From positions 1-32,579 of the forward strand of contig CAMBMU010000024.1 of assembly GCA_945868725.1 (NCBI GenBank): a stretch of DNA of 32,579 nucleotides. Direction: 5' to 3'. Each line of letters opens with the position of its first letter. The first letter of the stretch is position 1. This stretch comes from Spirosoma fluviale. Its GTDB lineage: Bacteria > Bacteroidota > Bacteroidia > Cytophagales > Cyclobacteriaceae. Under the pieces are notes generated by a model, which was given only the letters and a program-made list of their open reading frames with translations, ran no database searches and was not told where the DNA came from. The position numbers and the translations under genes were made by a program. This document shows, piece by piece, positions 8,904 through 16,069 of the stretch.

Positions 8904-9526
8904 TGGTACGGAAACTTGCGCTTCTGCTTTCGGTGGTGTTTCAACCTTTACTGATGCCATCGTTGGTGTTTGGTTTATTATTTTTCGGGGTACCCCAGGC
9001 GAGCAGCATTCCTGATTCCTTTAAGCTCCAGCTTTTTTATTTGATTGTTAGTTCGACCTTATTGATCCCAATGGTCTTGATGCTAGGCCTTCGCTGGTCT
9101 GGTTTGATAAAAAGTTTGCAGTTTGAGGAGAAAAGTGACCGCAGGACTCCCTTTATTTTGGTTACGCTTTTTTACCTCCTGACCACCTATTTTTTGATGG
9201 AAAAGATCGAACTGGATCCTATTTTGTGGCAGGGGATGGGAATCATTACCGGTTCAGTCGCCTTGCTGACGGGGGTCACTTTTTTTTGGAAGATGTCTGC
9301 TCACATGACCGGTATTGGTGGGCTATTGGCTGTGCTGGGGGTCTTGGGAATTTATTTTCCTTCCTTGGATCTAGCCTATTTGCTGGTGGCTACCCTTGTG
9401 TTGGGAGGCTTGGTGGCTTCGTCTAGACTTTATCTGGAAGCCCATAGTCCTGCTGAGGTGTATGTTGGGCTATTCGTAGGTTTTGTAACCTGCTGGATTG
9501 GTTTTATGTGGATTTATGGATTTTAA
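8903..9526 (+). CDS. PAP2-like (phosphatidic acid phosphatase superfamily) membrane protein
   Basis: A 207-aa integral membrane protein with about six hydrophobic helices. A PAP2 motif 3 (SRLYLEAHSPAE: SR-x5-H-x3-E) is visible near residues 173-184, with motif 2 reduced to SAH (about residue 134) and motif 1 to EKSDRRTP (about residues 79-86). The known family dephosphorylates lipid phosphates such as undecaprenyl-PP or phosphatidic acid at the membrane. The usual D of motif 3 is E and the motif 2 serine-glycine is altered, so activity is uncertain. The GTG start overlaps the rpoN stop (TAGTG), implying translational coupling. Confidence 0.75.
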   Translation: MVRKLALLLSVVFQPLLMPSLVFGLLFFGVPQASSIPDSFKLQLFYLIVSSTLLIPMVLMLGLRWSGLIKSLQFEEKSDRRTPFILVTLFYLLTTYFLMEKIELDPILWQGMGIITGSVALLTGVTFFWKMSAHMTGIGGLLAVLGVLGIYFPSLDLAYLLVATLVLGGLVASSRLYLEAHSPAEVYVGLFVGFVTCWIGFMWIYGF

Positions 9527-9547
9527 ATCAGTTTGGAATTTTAGAAT

Positions 9548-9705
9548 ATGATTATCCGCAATTACACCAATTGCTCAACTTTCCTGTTTACCACTGCGGA
9601 TAATCGTTCACAGACCACTGTCAACGGTCCACAGCTCACTTAATTGTTTCTCAAACCCTTTTTCACTGATTAGTGGTGAAAAAGCAGATAATAAGGTTTT
9701 AAAAT
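9548..9705. repeat. Intergenic hairpin repeat, copy 1
   Basis: The unit begins with an inverted pair GATTATCCGC (9550-9559) / GCGGATAATC (9596-9605), extendable to 11 bp. A degenerate GTNGAC/GGTCCACAG-type stretch (9609-9639) follows, then an AT-rich tail with GCAGATAATAAGGTTTT. A second copy with the same order of parts lies at 10608-10770, on the other side of the beta-barrel gene. Confidence 0.8.
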
Positions 9706-9727
9706 CATAGAACCCGACTAACAAAAA

Positions 9728-9753
9728 AATCTCCCTCAAGGGAGATTTTTTTT
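9728..9753. terminator. Bidirectional intrinsic terminator
   Basis: An 8-bp stem AATCTCCC (9728-9735) / GGGAGATT (9740-9747) with a 4-nt loop has an A-run before it and a T-run after it, so it can terminate both the rpoN-PAP2 transcript on the plus strand and the beta-barrel gene on the minus strand, whose stop is 24 bp away. Confidence 0.85.
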
Positions 9754-9776
9754 TAATCATTGTAGGAAGATTCTTT

Positions 9777-10523
9777 TTAGAAAAGTCCGATAGCTAAGCC
9801 AAAGCTAATTTGATTGGCTGCTGTTTTGAATGGACCTCTGTCGGGTTGCCACATAGGATTGAGGTAGTAGGTAGTCCACACATAAAATCCTGGGCTACCA
9901 GCTTTAAAGTTTAGGCCGTAGCGAATTTTTTCCAAGCCGTAATTTTCGGATTGTTTGACTTTAACTATACCGGTGGTAGGGGAGTCGTAGGAAACTTTCG
10001 TATGCGCTTGGTAGAGGTATCCTACTCGAGCGCCTAGGCTTACGCGAAAGCTTTTGCTGTAGTCCTTTTTGTTGACATTGTACTGCAGATCTACTGGTAC
10101 TTCCAGATAGTTGACGGCTAGGTTATTGGTTTTGATGTCGATGCTGGTTCCATAGACACTTTTTACGTCCTTCAATACGGAAGATTCAGCTTTTAGTGTG
10201 CTGCTTTGGAATAAGTTTTCATCGTCTTTGAAGGAGAATTTATTGGTAGCGAGTCCGATACCTGGGCTGAGCACGAAGCCAGACTGATCCCCAAAAATCT
10301 TAAATGGTTTTTGATAGAAGACGTTGAAGGTCCGTGACCCAAATAAATTGAGTGCTAGATCTGCGGGTCTATTGGTCAATTGGTTGAGGCCAAACTCAAT
10401 GCTTAAGTCATTGGGGATGTTTGGTCGTCCACCAATAGTTGTTTTGGGTGTAGTGGGAGCGGAATCTTGTGCTTGAGCATTTAGTGTAAATGCTAGGAAG
10501 GCAAGCGTGAGTATTTTTTTCAT
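9777..10523 (-). CDS. Outer-membrane beta-barrel protein (PorT-like)
   Basis: A 248-aa secreted protein with a clear Sec signal peptide (MKKILTLAFLAFTLNAQAQ, cleaved around residue 19). The mature part consists of alternating hydrophobic/aromatic strands (GFVLSPGIGLATNKFSF, FRVSLGARVGYLYQAH, NQISFGLAIGLF) and ends in phenylalanine, as in 8- to 10-stranded beta-barrels of the PorT/OmpA-like families common in Bacteroidota. It is not necessarily the T9SS component PorT. The ATG at 10523 is preferred over an in-frame TTG one codon upstream. Intergenic repeats of the same family bracket the gene on both sides. Confidence 0.75.
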   Translation of the reverse strand: MKKILTLAFLAFTLNAQAQDSAPTTPKTTIGGRPNIPNDLSIEFGLNQLTNRPADLALNLFGSRTFNVFYQKPFKIFGDQSGFVLSPGIGLATNKFSFKDDENLFQSSTLKAESSVLKDVKSVYGTSIDIKTNNLAVNYLEVPVDLQYNVNKKDYSKSFRVSLGARVGYLYQAHTKVSYDSPTTGIVKVKQSENYGLEKIRYGLNFKAGSPGFYVWTTYYLNPMWQPDRGPFKTAANQISFGLAIGLF

Positions 10524-10607
10524 CAAAGAAGCTTCTTTTCAAGAGAATGTGGGCAAAAATATAAAATTCGTAAGGATTTACCCGCCTATTTGACTTAATT
10601 ATTCTTT

Positions 10608-10770
10608 TGGATTATCCGCTATTTGGCGGGGTGACTAAGATTGAAGATGGGAAGTGGCGGATAATCGTCGACTGTTGACCGTCCACAGACCACGGCCCAT
10701 TTTTAGTATCCTCAATCACTTCTAGTCGTTGTTTACTAATAATAGAGCGGATAGTGTGGTTTTATCAACT
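10608..10770. repeat. Intergenic hairpin repeat, copy 2
   Basis: Inverted pair GATTATCCGC (10610-10619) / GCGGATAATC (10657-10666), then the GTCGAC/GTTGACC/GTCCACAG-type stretch (10667-10698), then an AT-rich tail with GCGGATAGTGTGGTTTT. Order, orientation and approximate spacing match the copy at 9548-9705, while the sequence between conserved parts has diverged. Confidence 0.8.
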
Positions 10771-10817
10771 ACTGGGATATGTAATCTGTGATTTTCTGGA
10801 ATTCTTCAGGCGAACTT

Positions 10818-10848
10818 TTTGGAGGGAAAAAATTAATACGTACTTTTG
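10818..10848 (+). promoter_or_regulatory. Bacteroidota-type promoter of tRNA-Arg
   Basis: TTTG at 10818-10821 and TACTTTTG (TAnnTTTG) at 10841-10848 are separated by exactly 19 nt, matching the consensus for the Bacteroidota primary sigma factor. The expected start point is about 7 nt further on, just ahead of the tRNA 5' end at 10860. Confidence 0.65.
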
Positions 10849-10859
10849 CAATCCAATCT

Positions 10860-10933
10860 GGCTTCGTAGCTCAACTGAATAGAGCACCTGATTACGGCTC
10901 AGGAGGTTTCAAGTTTGAATCTTGACGAGGTCA
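10860..10933 (+). tRNA. tRNA-Arg (anticodon ACG)
   Basis: The cloverleaf folds by eye. The acceptor stem pairs GGCTTCG (10860-10866) with CGAGGTC (10926-10932), including two G-T pairs. The anticodon stem is CCTGA/TCAGG around loop TTACGGC, with ACG at 10894-10896. The T stem is TCAAG/CTTGA around TTTGAAT. The discriminator A is at 10933 and CCA is not encoded. ACG would be edited to ICG to read CGN codons. This is the intact copy: the element's integration kept the 5' half of the host gene and supplied an identical 3' part. Confidence 0.93.
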
Positions 10934-10939
10934 CTAGCC
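10874..10939 (+). repeat. attL: 66-bp direct repeat at tRNA-Arg
   Basis: Identical over 66 bp to 18093-18158. It covers the tRNA from the end of the D loop through the 3' end and six bases beyond. The match breaks at 10873 (A here, T at 18092) and at 10940. Confidence 0.95.
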
Positions 10940-10967
10940 ACTGTAACAAACGTTATGGTGGCTTTTA
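10936..10967 (+). terminator. Intrinsic terminator behind tRNA-Arg (element-supplied)
   Basis: AGCCAC (10936-10941) pairs with GTGGCT (10958-10963), continued inside by two G-T pairs and TAAC/GTTA around AAAC, followed by TTTATTT. Most of it lies inside the element, so the element brings its own terminator for the tRNA it re-creates. Confidence 0.8.
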
Positions 10968-10987
10968 TTTAGCCTCATACGATCAGA

Positions 10988-11049
10988 TTTACTCCCTTCT
11001 ATTACACGAATGTTTCACTAGGATTAGTTCCAACTAAATCTTCGTGTAA
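10988..11049. promoter_or_regulatory. Left-end recombinase arm sites / operator region
   Basis: TTTACTCCCT at 10988-10997 has a perfect inverted match at the right end (18047-18056). TTACACGAA at 11002-11010 forms a 9-bp inverted repeat with TTCGTGTAA at 11041-11049, which ends one base before the recombinase ATG. A TTACACGA copy also lies at 18038-18045. The placement near both ends suits arm-type recombinase binding, and the pair over the start suits autoregulation; both roles are inferred. Confidence 0.55.
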
Positions 11050-11050
11050 C

Positions 11051-12244
11051 ATGAACATCCATTTTAATCTAGAACTAAGCAGTAGGACTGGATCTAAGTC
11101 CGAGAAAAGCATCTTGATCCGTCTTACCCAAAATCGACAACACCGTAGGATCAGCACAGGTATAAAAACCGAGGAAAATCACTGGGACTCTAAAGTGCAA
11201 AGAGTGAAGAGGTCTCATCCATTGGCCGTTGAATACAACTCAATTCTTCAGACCAAGCTCAAAGAAGTCACACATGCCTACAGCCTTCTTTTAGAAGAAG
11301 ATTCCCAGGTTACTTCAGAGGAGGTTATTAGAAGCCTGACAGGAATTAAACCAACCAACTTCTTTGATTTTGCATACAGCACCAAGCTAGCTGAAATAAG
11401 GAGTAGGAATAAGTTAGGGACCTATAGGAGATACGAGGCAGTCCTCAAGAAACTAGAAAGGTATGCAGGGAAGGATCTGCCATTAAAGGGGATAACCTAT
11501 GCGTTTTTGAAAGAGTACAGCATCTATCTTAAATCAAAGCTCAAAAACACTGAGGATACGGTTTCAGCAAATTTAAGCGTCATACGATCCATCCTAAATG
11601 AAGCCATCAAATACGGGCTTTACCCAGGTAAAAACCCATTTGATCAGTTGAAGCTTGGTTATACGGATAATACCAAGGCAAAACTTTCTTTAGATGAACT
11701 TAGAAGTATCTTTTCCACTCCTTTACCACAGATCCCTTCCTTACTTTTAGCTCGAGACTTTTTTCTCGCCTGTTTCCTAGCAGAAGGTACAAGAGCTGGA
11801 GATATGATGCTTATGCAGCATGAAAACCTAATAAATGACTGCTTGGTATTCAAACAGCAAAAAACTGGTAGCCAAATGGTAATCCCTGTAGCAGAGGAGC
11901 TCAAGGAGATATTTGGACGCTATCAATCTAGTGGGAGATATATGTTTCCATTTTTAAACGGCTTGGATACCATTAATGAGCTAGTTATCAATAGTCGGAT
12001 TACGCAAGTAAATCATTACCTTAAAGAACTGGCCAAATACTGCGGTATATTTAAGAGGCTATCCACCCATGTGAGTAGGCATACCTATACAGATTTAGCC
12101 CTGCTTGCTACAGATGAAAATATCTATATGGTTCAGAAGAGTCTTGGCCATAGTTCAGTAAAGACTACTGAGGTATATACAAGGAATAGAGAAAATTTTA
12201 CCAGGTCATCACCTATACGGTCTGTTCTAAGGATAATTTTTTGA
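11051..12244 (+). CDS. Tyrosine recombinase / site-specific integrase
   Basis: A 397-aa phage-type integrase of the Bacteroidota kind. It has an N-terminal arm-DNA-binding domain (about 1-95; 'RTGSKSEKSILIRLTQNRQHRRISTGI' style beginning), a SAM-like core-binding domain (about 100-205), and a catalytic domain. Catalytic residues are visible as R248 (EGTRAGD), H340 and R343 (THVSRHTY), H367 (LGHSS) and the nucleophile Y376 (EVYTR). It is complete and has no frameshift. Its position beside the intact tRNA, between attL and the cargo, makes it the enzyme that integrated this element. An inverted repeat directly in front of the ATG may be its operator. Confidence 0.95.
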   Translation: MNIHFNLELSSRTGSKSEKSILIRLTQNRQHRRISTGIKTEENHWDSKVQRVKRSHPLAVEYNSILQTKLKEVTHAYSLLLEEDSQVTSEEVIRSLTGIKPTNFFDFAYSTKLAEIRSRNKLGTYRRYEAVLKKLERYAGKDLPLKGITYAFLKEYSIYLKSKLKNTEDTVSANLSVIRSILNEAIKYGLYPGKNPFDQLKLGYTDNTKAKLSLDELRSIFSTPLPQIPSLLLARDFFLACFLAEGTRAGDMMLMQHENLINDCLVFKQQKTGSQMVIPVAEELKEIFGRYQSSGRYMFPFLNGLDTINELVINSRITQVNHYLKELAKYCGIFKRLSTHVSRHTYTDLALLATDENIYMVQKSLGHSSVKTTEVYTRNRENFTRSSPIRSVLRIIF

Positions 12245-12366
12245 AAAAAGAGCATATTGCGTATGTTAAGTAGTTATGAATTTTGAACGGTGGGTAAAAT
12301 CCCTTTTTTGTAATTAAACAAACAGTTTGAAATAAACGACACCTTCAATAGGGAAGAATAAAAATC

Positions 12367-15240
12367 ATGAATCATCTTCATAAAATACTTGTAAGCATAC
12401 CTGACTGGAATGCATTTTTTGATTACTCAAAAAACCTTTCAAAAAAAGAAAAGGGAGATTTTTTTGAAAAACTCACTGAACTAATTTTCAAGACTAAATC
12501 CATTTATAAATCTAGATTTAAGAATGTCTGGTTACTTAGTGAAGGAATAGATTTAGAGCTTAGGAGCAAACTCAATCTTCCAAAAGCAGATGAAGGCATT
12601 GATCTAATAGCTGAGAATTACACGGGGACCTTTTGTGCAATACAGTGTAAGTTTAAAGGAGCGCATGAATCACCCACTAGGAAAGATATAGCTACTTTTT
12701 TAGATCTTTCTCGAAACCATTGTAAAAATATTACCGAACAAATTTTAGTTCATACGGGGACTAATGGGATTAAAAAAACCGAACTTTTACCTGATAGTTT
12801 TACGCAAATAGGGTTAGACTTTTGGAGTCAGCTTACAGAAGAGGATTGGTTCGCAATACAGCTTTTGATAAAAGGGGAAAAAGTAACTAGTGTAAAAAGA
12901 AATCCTAGACCTCACCAACAAGAAGCAATTGCTGCTTCTGTACAATATTTCTTAAATGATAAAAGTACAAGAGGCAAGTTGATCATGCCTTGTGGTACAG
13001 GAAAGAGCTTGACTGCATTCTGGATAGCACAAGCGCTTGCCTCTCGTACGACAATTATTGCAGTCCCAAGCTTAGCACTATTAAAGCAATCTTTGGAAGA
13101 TTGGACAAAGGAAATGCTAGTATTTAATGAAGGGGAGTTACCAGAATGGTGCTGCATCTGCAGTGATGAAAGTGCCGGTAAAATTTCTGATGATTTTGTA
13201 ACTGACCTATATTCATTAGGCATACCAACTACAACGAATGCAGAAGAAATAGCCACCTTTTTAAAACGAAAATCACCAGGTGGCAAAGTCATTTTTACCA
13301 CGTATCAAAGTGCTGATAAATTGGCACAAGTAAGCCGAAGTCTTGGATTTAAATTCGATTTAGCTATACTTGATGAAGCCCACAAAACAGTTGGAGCTAA
13401 GGATAAAGCATTTTCAGTCTTATTACAAGAGGATAAAATTAGTATTGGCAAACGTCTATTTATGACTGCTACCGAAAGAATTGTAAAGGGTGCAGAGAGC
13501 GAGATACTAAGCATGGATGATGCTGGTGTTTATGGAAATGTAGTCTTCAAACTTTCTTTCAAAAAAGCAATTGAGGAAGGTATAATTACTGATTACAAAA
13601 TAGTCACTGTATTCGTAAGTGACTCCGAAATACAGGATTTAATAGAAAAGAACAACTATATAACTGATAATAATAAAGAAGTTGGGGAAGCAGAAGCACA
13701 AATGCTAACCACGGTAATTGCCTTAAAAAAAGCCATAAAAGAGTATAATCTTACCCATACGGTTAGTTTCCATAAAAGCATCAATGCGTCCAAAGAGTTT
13801 CAATCCTTATATCAAAAAATTGATACTACAGAAGATAGTCCTACTGTATTCCATATATCCAGCAAACTAAATGCTGGGGCTAGGGCTGAATTATTAAGAG
13901 ACTTTAGAAATACTAGTAAAGCGATCATTACTAATGCGAGATGTTTGACTGAAGGGGTTGATGTACCAGCAATTGACTGTGTTCTTTTTGCAGATCAAAA
14001 ACAAAGCATTGTTGATATAGTACAAGCTTCTGGAAGGGCTTTACGTAAATACACGGATAAGAAAACTGGTTTAGAAAAAGAGGTTGGGTATATTATTATA
14101 CCTGTTATACTTAAGGAAAATGAAAGCTTAGATGATCTAACTGATTCAGATAGGTTTAAAACAGTGATAAGGATTGTGACAAGCTTATCAACACAAGATG
14201 AAACAATTGCAGAAGAGCTGAAATTAATAGATGCTGGTAAACAAAAAACTGGCTGTGGTAAAATACAAGTCATCGGCACAGTTACTAAATCCATAAAGCT
14301 TAACCTTACATTATTCTCATTAAAAATTAGCACTAAACTATGGGAGAGAATTGCAAAAGTAAACAGGTTGTCATATAATGAGTGTATCTCTTTCACAAAA
14401 TCTTTAGGGTTAAATAATGTTAAAGAATGGTGGGATTACTGTACAAGTGGTATCAAGCCCTTTGATATTCCATCTAAACCATATAACGTTTATCCTGCAT
14501 TTTGGGAAAGTAATGGAGGCTGGAATGGCTGGTTAGGTATTAAAAATAAGAATAACTGGGACATTGCAAAAAATAAGTTTAGTTATGATGAGGCCAAAGA
14601 ATTCTTAAAAGTTAACTGTAACGGTTTAATTAATTCAATGACAAAATTTAACAAGTGGAAGAATGGTGATTTAGACTTAAGAGACTTACCAAAATTTCCT
14701 GATAAAATGCCTCGTAATCCTACTAATTCTTATAGTAGATCAAACGAATGGGTAAATAATTATGACTTTTTTGGCACGATACCCAAACAAATAAGGACAT
14801 TACACAGACCAGACTTTAAATTAATCAAGATTTCTTATAATGAATTAAAGGGTATAGTAGAAAAAGAAAACTTAAATTCAAGGCCAGAATATAAAAAATG
14901 GCTTGAAGACTATAAAAATGAATTAGAAAAACGAGGGTATTATGCTCCGGTAAAGGTGGAGTCTTATACTTCTGAATTTGAAGGCTGGTCTACCTTCTTA
15001 AATTCAAAAAGTAGTAGGAGTGTCTCACAATCAAAAGGATATATAAAAATGAATTTTAAGGATGCTAAATCTTTTGTTCAAAAATTACGGCTTAAATCAA
15101 AAACAGAGTGGTATAATTATATAAAGGGAGAAATAAAAGGTAAGCCTAATTTACCTATTGAAATACCAAGAAATCCTAGTACTTCATACTCTAAAGATGG
15201 TTGGATAAGCTGGTCAGATTGGCTTGGTAAAAATGAATAA
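12367..15240 (+). CDS. PD-(D/E)XK nuclease-superfamily 2 helicase with C-terminal Trp-rich repeats (restriction/defence type)
   Basis: A 957-aa protein in three parts. Residues 1-170 resemble an Mrr-type restriction nuclease domain, with an acidic residue D79 in EGIDLIAE and Q93-C94-K95 in IQCKFKG forming a D...QxK active site. Residues 180-620 are a DEAD/DEAH SF2 helicase: Walker A PCGTGKS (208-214), DEAH (336-339), TAT of motif III (367-369) and motif VI QASGRALR (553-560). Residues 668-957 hold four degenerate repeats of about 60-85 aa (starts near 668, 738, 822 and 895), each with a [FIL]-x-[FY]-x-x-[AC/L] helix and a late W-x-x-[WF] motif, best seen in copies 1 and 4 (GWNGWLG, WSDWLG). 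They look like phage-integrase-repeat-type modules. A role as DNA-degrading anti-invader enzyme is inferred. Codon use is AT-rich. Confidence 0.85.
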   Translation: MNHLHKILVSIPDWNAFFDYSKNLSKKEKGDFFEKLTELIFKTKSIYKSRFKNVWLLSEGIDLELRSKLNLPKADEGIDLIAENYTGTFCAIQCKFKGAHESPTRKDIATFLDLSRNHCKNITEQILVHTGTNGIKKTELLPDSFTQIGLDFWSQLTEEDWFAIQLLIKGEKVTSVKRNPRPHQQEAIAASVQYFLNDKSTRGKLIMPCGTGKSLTAFWIAQALASRTTIIAVPSLALLKQSLEDWTKEMLVFNEGELPEWCCICSDESAGKISDDFVTDLYSLGIPTTTNAEEIATFLKRKSPGGKVIFTTYQSADKLAQVSRSLGFKFDLAILDEAHKTVGAKDKAFSVLLQEDKISIGKRLFMTATERIVKGAESEILSMDDAGVYGNVVFKLSFKKAIEEGIITDYKIVTVFVSDSEIQDLIEKNNYITDNNKEVGEAEAQMLTTVIALKKAIKEYNLTHTVSFHKSINASKEFQSLYQKIDTTEDSPTVFHISSKLNAGARAELLRDFRNTSKAIITNARCLTEGVDVPAIDCVLFADQKQSIVDIVQASGRALRKYTDKKTGLEKEVGYIIIPVILKENESLDDLTDSDRFKTVIRIVTSLSTQDETIAEELKLIDAGKQKTGCGKIQVIGTVTKSIKLNLTLFSLKISTKLWERIAKVNRLSYNECISFTKSLGLNNVKEWWDYCTSGIKPFDIPSKPYNVYPAFWESNGGWNGWLGIKNKNNWDIAKNKFSYDEAKEFLKVNCNGLINSMTKFNKWKNGDLDLRDLPKFPDKMPRNPTNSYSRSNEWVNNYDFFGTIPKQIRTLHRPDFKLIKISYNELKGIVEKENLNSRPEYKKWLEDYKNELEKRGYYAPVKVESYTSEFEGWSTFLNSKSSRSVSQSKGYIKMNFKDAKSFVQKLRLKSKTEWYNYIKGEIKGKPNLPIEIPRNPSTSYSKDGWISWSDWLGKNE

Positions 15241-15511
15241 TTACAGATTTTTATCAATTATTTACACCTATGTAAGCAATAAGAAGTTTTTACTGTATCA
15301 TTACTATCTAAAAAAAACAAGAAAAGGTATTTTTATAACAACTTCTTACTTTCCACAGTCAGTTTATAATTATGTAAAAAGTATTGATCCAACAATTATT
15401 CTTATTGATGGTGAGCAACTGACAAGAATAATGATTGAATACAAGGTTACAGTTGGTAAAAATAAGGTTTTTGAGATAAAACGGATTGACACTGACTACT
15501 TTGATGAATAA
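15233..15511 (+). CDS. C-terminal fragment of an Mrr-type restriction endonuclease (probable remnant)
   Basis: A 92-aa product whose residues 29-92 look like the last part of Mrr-family enzymes: KGIFITTSYF (31-40), IILIDGEQLTRIMIEY (55-70) and the closing FEIKRIDTDYFDE (80-92). The catalytic D and QxK, which lie upstream of the 'FITTS' strand in Mrr, are absent, and residues 1-28 do not resemble the family. The ATG at 15233 overlaps the helicase stop by 8 bp; an in-frame TTG at 15224 is the alternative. Either it is debris of a restriction gene truncated when the helicase gene arrived, or a coupled small partner. I favour debris. Confidence 0.6.
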   Translation: MNNYRFLSIIYTYVSNKKFLLYHYYLKKTRKGIFITTSYFPQSVYNYVKSIDPTIILIDGEQLTRIMIEYKVTVGKNKVFEIKRIDTDYFDE

Positions 15512-16069
15512 CTTATGTTGCCCTGTGTAGATACCATCCTCCCTCTAAAAAAGCGGGAACTACGGATAGACTTCTTCTTTCTAAAAGAGCATAGTAATCC
15601 CCTATACAGTTTTTACACAGTGCACTATTTAACTTTTCCGTTCACTGCAGCCGTACGTCAGTAGCCTTTATATTCTACAATATCAAGACTACCTACACCT
15701 ACGCGGAGACTAAAACCCCTGTTTAACCAGGACACATTACCCATGTGACGTGTTCCGCCCTGCAGCTTATAGAAAAGTCATTTTTGGCCTATCGGAGAAA
15801 CCTTACCGCTATTTATTACTATTATCTCAAGTATGCAGCTACAATCCGACTTCTGGTCCAGTACTTATCCTTTTTCAGATCATCATTGGACGTTCCCTGA
15901 AAGTCGGGCTTGACTTTCAATGGGGCCTACATAATAATATAATAAAAAACATGGTAAGTTCAAAAAATTATATGTTATTTTTCTACCGACAACTCTAAGT
16001 TGGTGTTTTAGTATTTTTCTAGGGAATAAATTGAAAAAGATCCTCACTGCTCTAAAAACCTTAATTAAT
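15512..16069. other. 558-bp region without a supported gene inside the island
   Basis: Base composition of the first 400 bp is more even than the AT-rich genes on both sides, and no reading frame looks like protein: the best, 15750-15998, has no recognisable domain and odd composition. A 7-bp hairpin GAAAGTC (15899-15905) / GACTTTC (15912-15918) with a 6-nt loop is present, followed by AT-rich DNA that probably holds the lipoprotein promoter. It could be a structured RNA, a transfer origin remnant or a decayed gene. Confidence 0.6.

Larger units (their letters stand above)
10524..10859. other. Intergenic region between beta-barrel gene and tRNA-Arg
   Basis: This 336-bp stretch has no convincing gene. 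It contains the second copy of the intergenic hairpin repeat (10608-10770) and the tRNA promoter (10818-10848). The promoter of the minus-strand beta-barrel gene should lie in its first part, but I see no clear consensus there. Confidence 0.8.

Noticed and set aside
15750..15998. 82-codon plus-strand frame in the island gap
   Set aside because: No recognisable domain, no plausible start signal, spans the 15899-15918 hairpin and ends in AT-rich promoter-like DNA. Kept only as an unexplained region.
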